A stretch of 64,000 nt of DNA. Origin: Alcaligenaceae bacterium. GTDB lineage: Bacteria > Pseudomonadota > Gammaproteobacteria > Burkholderiales > Burkholderiaceae_B. Shown here in pieces: positions 41,878 to 51,281 of this stretch (positions are counted from its first letter, which is position 1; each line of letters begins with the position of its first letter). The notes under the pieces are model-generated. The model searched no databases. It saw nothing but the letters and a program-made list of their open reading frames with translations, and had not been told where the DNA came from. The stretch is taken from assembly GCA_013416455.1 (NCBI GenBank), contig JACCES010000017.1, positions 43,881-107,880 on the forward strand. The letters run 5' to 3'. A program made the position numbers and the translations under genes.

Positions 41878-42867
41878 ATGATGAAAGCAAATGGTGACAA
41901 GAGTCTCAAGCGCCTGGCGGCCGGGATCCTGACGGCGGCATCGATGCTGGCCGCTCCGGCGGCGCTGGCGGCCTATCCCGACAAACCCATCCGCCTGATC
42001 GTCGGGTTTTCCGCGGGCGGCACGACCGATGTGGTGGCCCGGGTCGTCGGCAAGGAAGTGGGCGAGGCGCTGGGCCAGCCGGTCGTCGTCGAGAACCGCC
42101 CGGGCGCCGGCAGCAACATCGCCGCCGAAGCCGTGGCGCGCGCCGCGCCCGACGGCTACACCCTGCTCATGGTCGCGGTAACCAGCGCCATCAACCATAC
42201 CCTTTACAAGAACCTGAAGTTCAACCTGGTCGAAGACTTCGAACCGGTGGCGCTCGCCGTGCGCGTGCCGAACGTGCTGGTGGTGCATCCCGACGTCAAG
42301 GCCAATTCCGTACAGGAACTGGTGGATCTCCTGAAGGCTAATCCGGGCAAGGTCAACTTCGCTTCATCGGGCAGCGGCACATCCATCCACATGGCCGGCG
42401 AACTGTTCAAGCTGCGGGCCGGGGTGGACGTCACCCACATTCCCTACAAGGGCAGTGCCAATGCGGTGACCGACCTCATGGGCGGGCAGGTCCAGTACAT
42501 GTTCGACAACATGCCTTCGGCCTGGCCGCATGTCGAGTCCGGCAAGTTGCGGGCGCTGGCCGTCACGACGGCCGACCGTTCCAAGACCGCGCCGGATCTG
42601 CCCACCATGCAGGAATCCGGTTTTGCCGATTTCGACGTGTCCTCGTGGTTCGGGGTGATCGCGCCCAAGGGTACGCCGGCCGACGTCGTCGAAACACTCA
42701 ACAAGGCGATTCGCGATGCCCTGGCCAAGGCCGACGTCCGTGAACGCCTCGAAGGCCTGGGAGCGGTGCCGGCCGACACCACACCGCAGGAATTCGCCCA
42801 GTTCATCAAGACCGAAGTGGATACCTGGGGCCCGGTGGTCGAGGCATCGGGGGCGCAGGTCGATTGA
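41878..42867 (+). CDS. Tripartite tricarboxylate transporter receptor (Bug family), copy 5
   Basis: A 329-residue Bug-type periplasmic binding protein. A signal peptide (GILTAASMLAAPAALA) precedes PIRLIVGFSAGGTTDVVAR, VVENRPGAGSNIAAEAVA, DGYTLLMVA, HIPYKGSANAVTDLMGG and SSWFGVIAPKGTP. It is separated from the island by 11 kb and stands alone between MscS and TrmJ genes, so it is another orphan receptor without TctA/TctB. An ATG at 41878 has AGGGG six bases upstream; a second ATG follows at 41881. It converges on trmJ across 22 bp. Confidence 0.9.
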   Translation: MMKANGDKSLKRLAAGILTAASMLAAPAALAAYPDKPIRLIVGFSAGGTTDVVARVVGKEVGEALGQPVVVENRPGAGSNIAAEAVARAAPDGYTLLMVAVTSAINHTLYKNLKFNLVEDFEPVALAVRVPNVLVVHPDVKANSVQELVDLLKANPGKVNFASSGSGTSIHMAGELFKLRAGVDVTHIPYKGSANAVTDLMGGQVQYMFDNMPSAWPHVESGKLRALAVTTADRSKTAPDLPTMQESGFADFDVSSWFGVIAPKGTPADVVETLNKAIRDALAKADVRERLEGLGAVPADTTPQEFAQFIKTEVDTWGPVVEASGAQVD

Positions 42868-42889
42868 CCACGCGCAGGCGGCCCCGGCG

Positions 42890-43783
42890 TTATTTTCCGG
42901 CGCGCTCCGGCGGCCGGGGCGCCGGCCCCGCGCAAGGGCCATCGGCCGGGGTGTCGCCCCAGCCGGCGCCGCGCGGGGGATTCCCCGCATAGGCGATGCG
43001 CGCCGCCTTGATCATTGCCGTACAGACGCCGCGCAGCATGTCGACTTCATCATTGCTGAGCGCATTGCGCGCAAACAGATGCCGCATGCGCGGCACCAGT
43101 TTCTTCGGGTGGGCGGGGTCCAGGAACTTCACGGCCACCATGGCCTCTTCCCAGTGTTCCAGCAGCGCGTGAACCCGCGCGCCGCTCGCCGGCTCCGCCC
43201 CGGGGTCGGCCTTGCCCAGGGTGGCCGGCAGGGTGACGCCCGTTTCCGCCAGCAGGGCATAGCGCAATTCCCAGGCCGCCAGCTGCAGGGCCTGGGCGAC
43301 GTTCAGCGAGCTGTATTCAGGGTTGGCCGGGATATGGCAGACCCGCTGGCACAGGCCGATGTCGTCATTGGTCAGCCCTGAGCGCTCGGTTCCCAGCACG
43401 ATCGCCACGCTGCCCGCCGACACCTCGTTCAGGTGGCGCCGGGCCAGGTCGGCCGCCACCCGGATGTCGCAGGGCGGGGGCCCCAGAAAACGCGGGCGCG
43501 CCGTCAGCGCGAACGCCAGGGTAACGGGTGCCAGGGCATCGGCCAGTGTCGGCACGATGCACGCATTTTCCAGTACATCGGTGGCGCCGCTGGCCAGCGC
43601 AATGGCCTCGGGCCGCCGCGCCATGTCGTCGAGCTGGGGGGCGACCAGGCACAGATCGCCGAAACCCATGGTCTTGATGGCGCGGGCGGCCGCACCGACG
43701 TTGCCGGGATGCGAGGGCTGAACCATAATGAAGCGGATGCGCCGGAAGGTCGGGCCCTGATCGGACCGGGGCAGGGAAGTCAT
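42890..43783 (-). CDS. trmJ: tRNA (cytidine/uridine-32-2'-O) methyltransferase TrmJ
   Basis: A 297-residue SPOUT methyltransferase. The trefoil-knot SAM-binding segments are FIMVQPSHPGNVGAAARAIKTMGF (near residues 18-42, in pieces), LVAPQLDD, the knot loop IVLGTERSGLTNDDI near 132-146 and IPANPEYSSLNVAQALQLAAWE. It methylates the ribose of position 32 in tRNA anticodon loops. It is divergent from suhB with a 40-bp gap, an arrangement conserved in betaproteobacteria. The long, proline-rich C-terminus (from about residue 260) lies beyond the catalytic domain and is typical of larger TrmJ variants. Confidence 0.9.
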   Translation of the reverse strand: MTSLPRSDQGPTFRRIRFIMVQPSHPGNVGAAARAIKTMGFGDLCLVAPQLDDMARRPEAIALASGATDVLENACIVPTLADALAPVTLAFALTARPRFLGPPPCDIRVAADLARRHLNEVSAGSVAIVLGTERSGLTNDDIGLCQRVCHIPANPEYSSLNVAQALQLAAWELRYALLAETGVTLPATLGKADPGAEPASGARVHALLEHWEEAMVAVKFLDPAHPKKLVPRMRHLFARNALSNDEVDMLRGVCTAMIKAARIAYAGNPPRGAGWGDTPADGPCAGPAPRPPERAGK

Positions 43784-43823
43784 CTAAAATATGCGGTTTG
43801 CGCTCTGAAAAAAACGGATATCT

Positions 43824-44609
43824 ATGCACCCGATGCTCAACACCGCCATCAAGGCGGCTCGCCGTGCCGGCACTCTCATCAATCGGGCCAGCCTCGACCT
43901 GGAACGCCTGCAGGTGGCACGCAAAGGGCCCAAGGATTATGTCACGGAAGTGGATCACGCCGCTGAAGAAGCCATCATCGACGTCCTGCGTACGGCTTAT
44001 CCCACGCATGCCTTTCTGGGCGAGGAATCGGGCAGCGTCCCCGGGACCGATGGCTCCGAAGGCGATGCCCCCGAATTCCAGTGGATCATAGATCCCATCG
44101 ATGGCACGACCAATTTCATCCATGGCCTGCCTCTGTTCGCCGTTTCCATTGCACTGAAGCACCGCGGCCAGATCACGCAGGCCGTGGTGTACGACCCGTC
44201 CCGCAACGAGCTGTTCACCGCCAGCCGCGGCAGCGGCGCCTTCCTCAACGACCGGCGCATCCGCATCAGCGGCCTGGTCCGCTACCATGATGCCCTGCTG
44301 GCGGCCCATCTGGGCAAGGCCGGCGCCAACGGCAATCCGGTGTTCGCCGATATGCTGGCCGACTGCACGGCCGTGCGGCGGCTGGGTTCGACGGTGCTGG
44401 ATCTTGCCTACGTCGCGGCCGGCCGCATCGACGGTTTTTGCGGCATCGGGCTCAAGCCCTGGGATCTCGCCGCCGGCAGCTTGCTGGTGCTGGAAGCCGG
44501 CGGCCTCATTGCCGATTTCGAAGGCGAGCAGCAGTGGATGAAAACGGGCGGCGTCATTGCCGCCACCCCGAAGATCTTTCCCCAGATGCTCGCCTATCTC
44601 CAGCGATGA
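43824..44609 (+). CDS. suhB: Inositol-1-monophosphatase family protein SuhB
   Basis: A 261-residue Li+-sensitive inositol monophosphatase-family protein. The metal-binding motifs are GEESG near residue 71, WIIDPIDGTTNFIHGLP near 89-104 and the later GLKPWDLAAGSLLVLEAGG containing the second WD. SuhB proteins dephosphorylate inositol phosphates and, in E. coli, also act with NusB/RNA polymerase in rRNA antitermination. It is divergent from trmJ. The ATG at 43824 is the family start. Confidence 0.93.
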   Translation: MHPMLNTAIKAARRAGTLINRASLDLERLQVARKGPKDYVTEVDHAAEEAIIDVLRTAYPTHAFLGEESGSVPGTDGSEGDAPEFQWIIDPIDGTTNFIHGLPLFAVSIALKHRGQITQAVVYDPSRNELFTASRGSGAFLNDRRIRISGLVRYHDALLAAHLGKAGANGNPVFADMLADCTAVRRLGSTVLDLAYVAAGRIDGFCGIGLKPWDLAAGSLLVLEAGGLIADFEGEQQWMKTGGVIAATPKIFPQMLAYLQR

Positions 44610-44644
44610 GCCCTGATATGCGGCCCGCGCGCGACGGTCACGAG

Positions 44645-44702
44645 CCCGGGTGCAAGCCTGTCCACCCCGGCGCTTGCGGGCGCTTCGGGTCCCTCGGGCA
44701 TG
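44645..44702 (+). repeat. Diverged single copy of the 78-bp intergenic repeat
   Basis: Begins GCAAGCCTGTCCACCCCGGC and runs to GGCATGCGACAG, following the tandem repeat unit at 40383 base for base with about one change in five. It lies in the 160-bp gap between suhB and the TerC gene, in the same orientation as the tandem copies. Confidence 0.5.
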
Positions 44703-44769
44703 CGACAGCCGGCGGGGGCCGCCGCGCCTGCGGACTCACTGACCGGATGTTTGGCGGAACGGGCCCGTG

Positions 44770-46353
44770 ATGTTCGAATGGATGGCCGATCCCTCCGCGT
44801 GGGCGGGCCTGTTCACACTGGTCCTGCTCGAAATCGTCCTCGGGATCGACAATCTGATCTTCATTGCCATCCTCGTCGACAAGCTGCCGCCGCATCAGCG
44901 CGATCGCGCCAGGGTACTGGGCCTGATGCTGGCGCTGGTGATGCGGCTGGCCCTGCTGTCGGTGATGTCCTGGCTGGTCACGCTGACGGACGCCTGGTTT
45001 TCCATCGGGTCGTTTTCCTTCTCGCAGCGGGACGTCATTCTCATCGTGGGCGGTTTCTTCCTGTTGCTGAAAGGGACGGTTGAACTGCACGAGCGGGTGG
45101 AAGGCAAGACGGCGCGGGCGTCTGGTTCGCGGCTGCACGCCAGTTTCGGCGTGATCGTGCTGCAGATCGTCGTGCTGGATGCCGTGTTCTCGCTCGATGC
45201 GGTGATTACGGCGGTGGGCATGGTGGATCATCTGTCCATCATGATGCTGGCCGTGATCATTGCGATCCTGCTCATGCTGGTCGCGTCGAAGCCGCTCACG
45301 CAGTTCGTGAATGCCCATCCCACCGTCGTCATTCTTTGCCTGGGCTTTTTGTTGACGATCGGTTTCACCTTGATGGTGGACGGCTTCGGCTTCGCGGTGC
45401 CCAAGGGCTATCTGTACGCCGCCATCGCGTTTTCGGTGCTCATCGAAACGCTCAATCAGCTGGCGCGGCGCAATATGCGGCGCCTGGCCGCCGCGCGGCC
45501 GCTCAGGGAACGCACGGCGGAAGGCGTGCTGCGCATGCTCGGAATGAAGCCCGAGGAAGGTGCCGGCCCCGAGTCCGCCCCCGGCGGGCCGGTCCCTGCC
45601 CAGGTCTTCGAGGATGAAGAACGCTACATGGTGAGCGGCGTCCTGGCCCTGGCGGATCGTTCCATTCATTCGGTGATGACGCCGCGCACTGAAGTGGCAT
45701 GGCTGAATCTCGAAGATCCGCCCGAGCTTCTGCGCCAGCGGGTGCTCGAATCACCGCACAGCTTCTTTCCGGTCTGCCGTGGTTCCCTCGACGAGGTGGT
45801 CGGGATCGGGAGGGCCAAGGAAGTCGTCGCCGACCTGATCGAACTGGGCGCCATCCGCCTGTCCCGGCTGCGCGATCCGGTGATCGTGCATGATTCCATG
45901 GGCGTGCTGCGCCTCATGGAAACCCTGAAGCGTTCGCGCGGTCAGATGGTCCTGGTGACCGACGAGTTCGGCGCGATCGAAGGGCTGGTCACGCCCATCG
46001 ACGTGTTCGAGGCCATCGCCGGCGAATTCCCCGATGAAGACGAAGTCCCGGACATCGAAGAAATAGGAAAAGGGCGCTGGCGGGTCGATGGCGCCGCCGA
46101 TCTGCTTCATCTGGAACTGCTCCTGAATACCGATGGCCTGGCGGACGAGGACGAAGACTATGCCACGGTGGCCGGCTTCATGCTGGCGCGCTTCGGCCAT
46201 CTTCCCCAGGCGGGGGATCATTGCGAGCTGGACAGGGGGCACGCCGTTTTCGTGTTCACCGTCGAACGGATGGAAGGGCGGCGGATCGCCTCGGTGCTGA
46301 TCGAGCGCCGGCCCGCCGATAATCAAGATACTGCAGAAACGAGAAGCGAATGA
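44770..46353 (+). CDS. TerC-family integral membrane protein with CBS pair and CorC/HlyC domain
   Basis: A 527-residue inner-membrane protein of the YoaE/YegH type. The N-terminal TerC domain has about seven helices with conserved acidic residues ([16 protein letters not shown] near residues 18-33; [16 protein letters not shown] near 137-152). Two CBS domains follow (from [16 protein letters not shown] to [26 protein letters not shown] in pieces), then a CorC/HlyC-like C-terminal domain ([18 protein letters not shown]). Relatives are linked to metal/tellurite tolerance and manganese export, but the activity of YoaE-type proteins is unsettled. The ATG at 44770 was taken; a GTG three bases earlier is also possible. 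Its end overlaps uppP in ATGA. Confidence 0.88.
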   Translation: MFEWMADPSAWAGLFTLVLLEIVLGIDNLIFIAILVDKLPPHQRDRARVLGLMLALVMRLALLSVMSWLVTLTDAWFSIGSFSFSQRDVILIVGGFFLLLKGTVELHERVEGKTARASGSRLHASFGVIVLQIVVLDAVFSLDAVITAVGMVDHLSIMMLAVIIAILLMLVASKPLTQFVNAHPTVVILCLGFLLTIGFTLMVDGFGFAVPKGYLYAAIAFSVLIETLNQLARRNMRRLAAARPLRERTAEGVLRMLGMKPEEGAGPESAPGGPVPAQVFEDEERYMVSGVLALADRSIHSVMTPRTEVAWLNLEDPPELLRQRVLESPHSFFPVCRGSLDEVVGIGRAKEVVADLIELGAIRLSRLRDPVIVHDSMGVLRLMETLKRSRGQMVLVTDEFGAIEGLVTPIDVFEAIAGEFPDEDEVPDIEEIGKGRWRVDGAADLLHLELLLNTDGLADEDEDYATVAGFMLARFGHLPQAGDHCELDRGHAVFVFTVERMEGRRIASVLIERRPADNQDTAETRSE

Positions 46354-47240
46354 CCGAATCCGCATGGTTCATGTTGAAGGCTCTTTTCCTGGGAGTCGTG
46401 GAAGGACTCACCGAATTCATCCCGGTTTCCAGCACCGCGCACCTGTTGTTGATCGGTTCCTGGATCGATTTTTCATCCAGTGACGACAAGGTATTCGAAG
46501 TGGTGATCCAGTTCGGCTCCATCCTGGCCGTCATGTGGATTTTCCGTGAACGTCTGCTGCACCTGTTCCGCGGGGCCTGGACACGCGACCCGGTCGAATT
46601 GGCGTTCATGCGCAATCTCATCATCGCCTTCCTGCCGGCGGCCGTCATCGGCGCGCTGGCCATCAAGTACATCAAGATGCTGTTTCACAGCCCGGCGGTG
46701 TTCGTCTTCACGCTGGTGGCGGGCGGGCTCATCATGCTGTGGGTGGAACGCAAGCCGCAATATGCGAAGTTCGGCGAGCGGCAGCGGGGCGTGGAACCGG
46801 CAGCCCCCGGCGGGGCGCCGGAAACCGAATCCAGCCGCCGCGCCACAGCGCACGCACTGGAGGACATCACCTGGAAGCAGGCGCTGGTGGTGGGCTTCGC
46901 CCAGTGCCTGGCCATGGTGCCGGGCACATCGCGTTCGGGCGCGACCATCATCAGCGGCATGATCGCGGGCATCGACCGCCGCACGGCGACCGAATTCTCT
47001 TTCTTCCTGGCCATGCCCACGATGCTGGCGGCCACGGTCTACGACCTGTACCGCAATGCCTCCGTGCTCAGCGGCACCGAGGTTTCCGCCATCGCCCTGG
47101 GCTTCGTGGCCGCCTTCCTGAGCGCGCTGGTCGTCGTGCGGGCGGTGCTGCGCTTCGTTTCCCGGCACACTTACCGGCCGTTCGCGTGGTACCGCATCGC
47201 ATTGGGCGGGGTGGTGGCGCTCTGGCTGATGTGGCCCTAA
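46350..47240 (+). CDS. uppP: Undecaprenyl-diphosphatase
   Basis: A 296-residue polytopic membrane phosphatase. Signature regions are [20 protein letters not shown] near residues 14-33 (glutamates and Ser/His of the active site) and [16 protein letters not shown] near 190-205 (Arg/Ser of the P-loop-like site). It recycles undecaprenyl pyrophosphate to the monophosphate carrier for peptidoglycan and gives some bacitracin resistance. It is co-translated with the TerC gene (ATGA). The insertion between helices (about residues 130-172, rich in Glu/Ala/Pro) is longer than in E. coli but normal for this group. Confidence 0.93.
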   Translation: MTESAWFMLKALFLGVVEGLTEFIPVSSTAHLLLIGSWIDFSSSDDKVFEVVIQFGSILAVMWIFRERLLHLFRGAWTRDPVELAFMRNLIIAFLPAAVIGALAIKYIKMLFHSPAVFVFTLVAGGLIMLWVERKPQYAKFGERQRGVEPAAPGGAPETESSRRATAHALEDITWKQALVVGFAQCLAMVPGTSRSGATIISGMIAGIDRRTATEFSFFLAMPTMLAATVYDLYRNASVLSGTEVSAIALGFVAAFLSALVVVRAVLRFVSRHTYRPFAWYRIALGGVVALWLMWP

Positions 47241-47248
47241 ATTAGTGC

Positions 47249-47277
47249 TTTCCCTCCGGCCGGGCTCCCGTATAATT
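47249..47277 (+). promoter_or_regulatory. Possible promoter of the carbonic anhydrase gene
   Basis: A perfect -10 TATAAT stands at 47272-47277, 34 bp before the start codon. At the usual distance only a weak -35 (CTTTCC, 47249-47254) is present. Confidence 0.4.
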
Positions 47278-47310
47278 CTGGCCTGAATCTTTCAGATAGA
47301 GGCCAATAAC

Positions 47311-47997
47311 ATGGGCGACGGCTGCTGCGGGCACACGCTTAGGGATATTTCCCACTTCCAGACCGCGATCAAGAATTTCCGGACCGAATACTACGAACGC
47401 CATCCGGAGCTCATGCAACGCCTGACTTCCGAAGGGCAGGCGCCGGCCACCCTCATCATCGCCTGCTGTGACTCCCGGGTTGAAACCGGCCTGCTCATGC
47501 AGGCACAGCCGGGCGAACTCTTCACGGTGCGCAACGTGGCCAACCTGGTGCCGCCCTACGAGCCGGACGAAGAGCTCCACGGTACGTCGGCCGCCATCGA
47601 GTACGCGGTGCGCGACCTGCAGGTGGATCACATCATTGTGCTTGGCCATGCCCAATGCGGGGGCATCCGGGCCATGATCACCAAGGCCATGGGCAAGGAA
47701 ATCGACCGCGATTTCATCGGCCCCTGGGTGAGCCTGGCCCACCGCGCCACCGAACTCTACGTGAACAGCCCCAACGGCTATCGCGAACCGGTGTCGCTGA
47801 AGCTGCTCGAACAGAATCCCAGCCTGGTTGAGCGGGCGGCCATCACGGGGTCGCTGCACAATCTGCTGACCTATCCCTGGATCAAGAGCAAGGTCGATGC
47901 GGGTACGCTCGCCCTGCATGGCTGGTGGTTCGACATCGAATCCGGCGACCTCTGGGCGGCACAGTATCCCGAACTCTATCTGATGCCGGTGCTCTGA
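47311..47997 (+). CDS. Beta-class carbonic anhydrase
   Basis: A 228-residue beta-carbonic anhydrase. Zinc ligands are Cys52/Asp54 in ACCDSRVE (the C-x-D-S-R motif at 52-56), His113 and Cys116 in LGHAQCGG; these match the family exactly. It interconverts CO2 and bicarbonate in the cytoplasm, supporting carboxylases such as acetyl-CoA carboxylase (accA lies 7 kb downstream). A promoter-like TATAAT is 34 bp before the start. The NCS2 permease gene follows 24 bp after the stop and may be co-transcribed. Confidence 0.93.
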   Translation: MGDGCCGHTLRDISHFQTAIKNFRTEYYERHPELMQRLTSEGQAPATLIIACCDSRVETGLLMQAQPGELFTVRNVANLVPPYEPDEELHGTSAAIEYAVRDLQVDHIIVLGHAQCGGIRAMITKAMGKEIDRDFIGPWVSLAHRATELYVNSPNGYREPVSLKLLEQNPSLVERAAITGSLHNLLTYPWIKSKVDAGTLALHGWWFDIESGDLWAAQYPELYLMPVL

Positions 47998-48020
47998 TCC
48001 AACCAACAGGACACTAGGTC

Positions 48021-49742
48021 ATGCAGCGGCCCGAGACCACGGAGTTCTGGATCAATGATCGGCTGCCGGTGCCTACAGCACTCGGCCTTTCCCTGGAACA
48101 ACTGGCCTTCCTGGGCGCGCTGCTGGTGGTGCCCAACCTGTTTGCGCAGAGCGGCGCCATGTCCCTGGGCCCGCATGCCTTTCTCGACATCGCAAGCGCC
48201 ACCCTGCTGGTCTGCGCCTTGTCCGTGCTGCTGCAGGTATATGGCCGCTGGGGCGTGGGCGCGGGCTATTACTATCCGCAGCAGGCGACTCCCACCGTCT
48301 TTGCCATCATGCTGGTCGCCAGCAGCCAGGGCGGCCTGGCGCTCGCTTACGGCATGATCTTCATCACGGGCCTGACGCAGATACTGCTCAGCGGGGTGCT
48401 GGTGCGCCTGCGCAATATCTTCACGGTCGAGGTGGCCGGCGTGGCGGTCATGCTGACCGGCATCACGACCGGGAAAATGGGACTCGAAGCGCTGTTCGGC
48501 ATCGAGGCGAACGCGGTGGACATGCACGACCTGGCGGTGGCCACCATCACGCTGGCGGTACTGGTCTTCTGCAACATATGGGTGAGGGCGCGCTTCCAGG
48601 CATTCACGACGCTGGCCGGGCTGGCCGTCGGCACCGCCATTGCGGCGTGGCTGGGCATGATACCGCGGCAGATCGTGACCGAGATCGCCGACACCCCGTG
48701 GCTGCGCATGCCGGATGTGACGGGCATCGGCTGGCAGTTCGATCCCGACCTGATCGGGCTCTATGCGCTGATGGGCCTGTCCCTCACGCTCATGTCCCTG
48801 GGCACGCAGACCGTTGCCCAGCGCGCGGTCGATGCCGACTGGCATGTTCCCGATCTGCGCGCCTATGCCAGAGGCCTGCGGGCTGAAGGCCTGAGCCATA
48901 TGATCGGTTCCTTCCTGAATGCGATGCCCCAGTCCGCCAGCGGCGGCGCGGTCGGGCTGGCCACCAGCGCGGGCTGCACCAGCCGCTATCTGGGCTATTG
49001 GGTGGCCGGCGCGCTGATCTTCATGGCGCTGTGTTCCAAGCTGATCGTGCTGTGGCTGGCCGTGCCCGCGCCGGTGATCGCCGCTCTGATGTTCTATCTG
49101 GCGGCGCTGCTGATCATGACCGGGCTGCGCCTGATCGCTTCGCGCATGCTGGACAATCGCCGCGCCATGGCGGTGGGGCTGGGCTGCATGGTGGGCGTGG
49201 CGAACCAGTACATCGTCTGGGGGCTGGAATCCTCCATGCCCGCACTGGCCGACTTCATGCGCGTGGCCGGCGGCCTGAACGGTGTCCTGGTGGCACTCAT
49301 CCTGACCCTGGTGTTCCGCATCGGGGCGACCGCGCGCACCAGCCAGACCTTCATCGTCGCCGCCACCACGCCGGACGATCTCAACAACTTTATCTCGCAG
49401 CAGGGGCGCCTATGGGGCGCGCGCCGCGACTCGGTGCAGCGGGTGCGCCAGGCGGTATGGGAAGCGTTCGACCTCATGGCCCACAGCGACCATATCCGCG
49501 GTACGCCGCCTTCCGTGGAAGTCCAGACCCGTTTCGACGACTATGCCCTGCACGTGCGCTTCATTTACGAAGGGCAGCCGCTGCCCCTGGCCGGCAGAGC
49601 GCCGCCCTCGCCGGACGAAATGCTGGACGATCCCCAGGCGGCGGCGCGTCTTTCCAGCTATCTTCTGAGCCGCCTGGCGCGGCGCGTGCAGGTTTCCACC
49701 CGCGATGGCCTGTGCCATCTGGATCTGTACTTCGACGCCTGA
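48021..49742 (+). CDS. NCS2-family nucleobase permease with C-terminal ATPase-like extension
   Basis: A 573-residue protein. Residues 1 to about 440 form a uracil/xanthine permease of the nucleobase:cation symporter-2 family, with 12-14 membrane segments and the pattern LGLSLEQLAFLGALLVVP, QQATPTVFAIML and MPQSASGGAVGLATSAG near residues 306-320 (the family's substrate signature region, here lacking the usual NTG). The last 130 residues are soluble and include VWEAFDLMAHSDH, FDDYALHVRFIYEGQPLPL and LSSYLLSRLARRVQV, which resemble a shortened histidine-kinase-type ATPase (RsbW-like) fold; that resemblance is by eye. Substrate unclear. The fusion is unusual for the family. Confidence 0.82.
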   Translation: MQRPETTEFWINDRLPVPTALGLSLEQLAFLGALLVVPNLFAQSGAMSLGPHAFLDIASATLLVCALSVLLQVYGRWGVGAGYYYPQQATPTVFAIMLVASSQGGLALAYGMIFITGLTQILLSGVLVRLRNIFTVEVAGVAVMLTGITTGKMGLEALFGIEANAVDMHDLAVATITLAVLVFCNIWVRARFQAFTTLAGLAVGTAIAAWLGMIPRQIVTEIADTPWLRMPDVTGIGWQFDPDLIGLYALMGLSLTLMSLGTQTVAQRAVDADWHVPDLRAYARGLRAEGLSHMIGSFLNAMPQSASGGAVGLATSAGCTSRYLGYWVAGALIFMALCSKLIVLWLAVPAPVIAALMFYLAALLIMTGLRLIASRMLDNRRAMAVGLGCMVGVANQYIVWGLESSMPALADFMRVAGGLNGVLVALILTLVFRIGATARTSQTFIVAATTPDDLNNFISQQGRLWGARRDSVQRVRQAVWEAFDLMAHSDHIRGTPPSVEVQTRFDDYALHVRFIYEGQPLPLAGRAPPSPDEMLDDPQAAARLSSYLLSRLARRVQVSTRDGLCHLDLYFDA

Positions 49743-49784
49743 AGACGATGGGGTTCCGCTGGCGGCAGAGCCGGGCGCGGGGCA

Positions 49785-50600
49785 TCACACGGCAGCGCCG
49801 GCCTCGTTCCCGGGCACGGGCTCCGGCCCTCCGGGGCCGTAGCGCCACAGCCGCAGCCCATTGCGGTCGATGCTGATCCAGCCGCCGCGCCGCGTTTCCG
49901 CATGGTCGAAGTCCCAGTCCGGCAGCACCAGACGCTCGCAGGGCTTTCCATCGATCCACAGCCCATGGCGGCCCGGGCGGTGTGTATGCCCATGGATCAG
50001 AGCGCGCGCGCCGCTGCGGCGCAAGGCCTCGGCCACGGCGGCCGGGTCGACGTCCATGATGTCGGGCGCCTTGTACCGGTTGGCGTTCATGCTGCGATTG
50101 CGCGCCCATGCCGCGATGCCCTTGCGTGCCCGCAGCGGCAGCGCCAGGTACAGGCGCTGCATGCCGCGCCGGCGGACGATGCGGCGAAAGCGCTGATAAC
50201 TGTGATCGGCGATGCAGTATTCATCGCCATGGGCGAGCAGGATGGGGCCGGCATCGGTGTCCAGCAGCGCTGTTTCGGGCAGCAGGCGGGCGCCCACATG
50301 GCGCGCCAGGTCGGCGCCGAGCAGGAAATCGCGGTTTCCACGCCCCAGCCAGAGCGGTATGCGGGCAGCCAGCCGCCGCAGGGCGGCGAGCGCCGCCAGC
50401 AGCCAGGGGTCGGGTTCCCGCAGGGCGACATCATCGCCGATCCAGGCATCGAAGATGTCGCCGGCCAGGATCAGAGTGTCGGCTTCGCGGCCGGCCCGTT
50501 CCAGGAAGGCCTGGAAGGCGGCGGCGGTGGCGGGCGCATCCGGGCCCAGGTGGACATCGGAAGCTATCCAGAGGCGGCCCGGAATGGCAAGCCTATTCAA
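49785..50600 (-). CDS. lpxH: UDP-2,3-diacylglucosamine diphosphatase
   Basis: A calcineurin-like phosphoesterase with the LpxH metal-binding motif set: [38 protein letters not shown] and IHGHTHRPG. LpxH hydrolyses UDP-2,3-diacyl-GlcN to lipid X in lipid A synthesis. The likely start is TTG at 50600, overlapping the cyclophilin stop region (50593), giving 271 residues; an ATG at 50642 would overlap that gene by 50 bp and adds 14 residues. The position downstream of ppiB and near cysS is typical of Burkholderiales. Confidence 0.9.
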   Translation of the reverse strand: MNRLAIPGRLWIASDVHLGPDAPATAAAFQAFLERAGREADTLILAGDIFDAWIGDDVALREPDPWLLAALAALRRLAARIPLWLGRGNRDFLLGADLARHVGARLLPETALLDTDAGPILLAHGDEYCIADHSYQRFRRIVRRRGMQRLYLALPLRARKGIAAWARNRSMNANRYKAPDIMDVDPAAVAEALRRSGARALIHGHTHRPGRHGLWIDGKPCERLVLPDWDFDHAETRRGGWISIDRNGLRLWRYGPGGPEPVPGNEAGAAV

Positions 50601-51243
50601 CGACCGAGGCTTTCTCGATGATGACGTCTTCGGCCGGAACATCCTGGTGGAAGCCCCGGTTGCCTGTCTTCACGCCCTTGATCTTGTCGACGACCTCGGT
50701 GCCTTCGACGACCTTGCCGAAGACCGTGTAGCCCCAGCCGTTGGAGGTGGGGGCGGTGTGGTTCAGGAAATCGTTGTCGGCAACGTTGATGAAAAACTGC
50801 GCGGTGGCGGAATGAGGATCGGAGGTGCGGGCCATGGCAACGGTGTAGCGATCGTTCTTCAGACCGTTGTTGGCTTCGTTCTCGATGGGGGAGCCGGTCT
50901 TCTTCTGCTTCATGCCGGCTTCGAAGCCGCCGCCCTGGATCATGAAGTTGTTGATGATGCGATGAAACACGGTGCCATCGTAAAAGCCGTCGCGGACGTA
51001 GCTCAGGAAATTCTCGGACGTCTTGGGCGCTTTCTCGGCATTCAGCTCGATGACGATGTCCCCCTGGCTGGTCTGGAGTTTGACGCGTGATTCGGATGTC
51101 ATGGGTGGTGAACCTTCTTTCGTGGTGGAATTGGCGGCTGTCGCGCTCGTGCCCAGGGCAAGCAGGGCGGAGGTGAACAGGGCGGAGCCGAGGCGCTGCA
51201 GGCGCAGGCCCGGCAAAATACGTGTCGGTCGGGTATCAGCCAT
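50593..51243 (-). CDS. Peptidyl-prolyl cis-trans isomerase, cyclophilin type, with signal peptide
   Basis: A 216-residue protein whose body (from about residue 50) is a complete cyclophilin: [33 protein letters not shown] (with catalytic Arg), and [11 protein letters not shown]. It speeds prolyl isomerisation in protein folding. Before it lie a basic N-terminus and hydrophobic run ([19 protein letters not shown]), a probable signal peptide for periplasmic location, and a short linker. An internal ATG at 51102 would give a 169-residue cytoplasmic PpiB; each start has only a fair ribosome site, so both forms, or a misread start, are possible. It overlaps lpxH. Confidence 0.85.
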   Translation of the reverse strand: MADTRPTRILPGLRLQRLGSALFTSALLALGTSATAANSTTKEGSPPMTSESRVKLQTSQGDIVIELNAEKAPKTSENFLSYVRDGFYDGTVFHRIINNFMIQGGGFEAGMKQKKTGSPIENEANNGLKNDRYTVAMARTSDPHSATAQFFINVADNDFLNHTAPTSNGWGYTVFGKVVEGTEVVDKIKGVKTGNRGFHQDVPAEDVIIEKASVVE

Positions 51244-51281
51244 GGGTGTCGATACGGTTCCTGAAAAAGAAAAGGAAGGGG

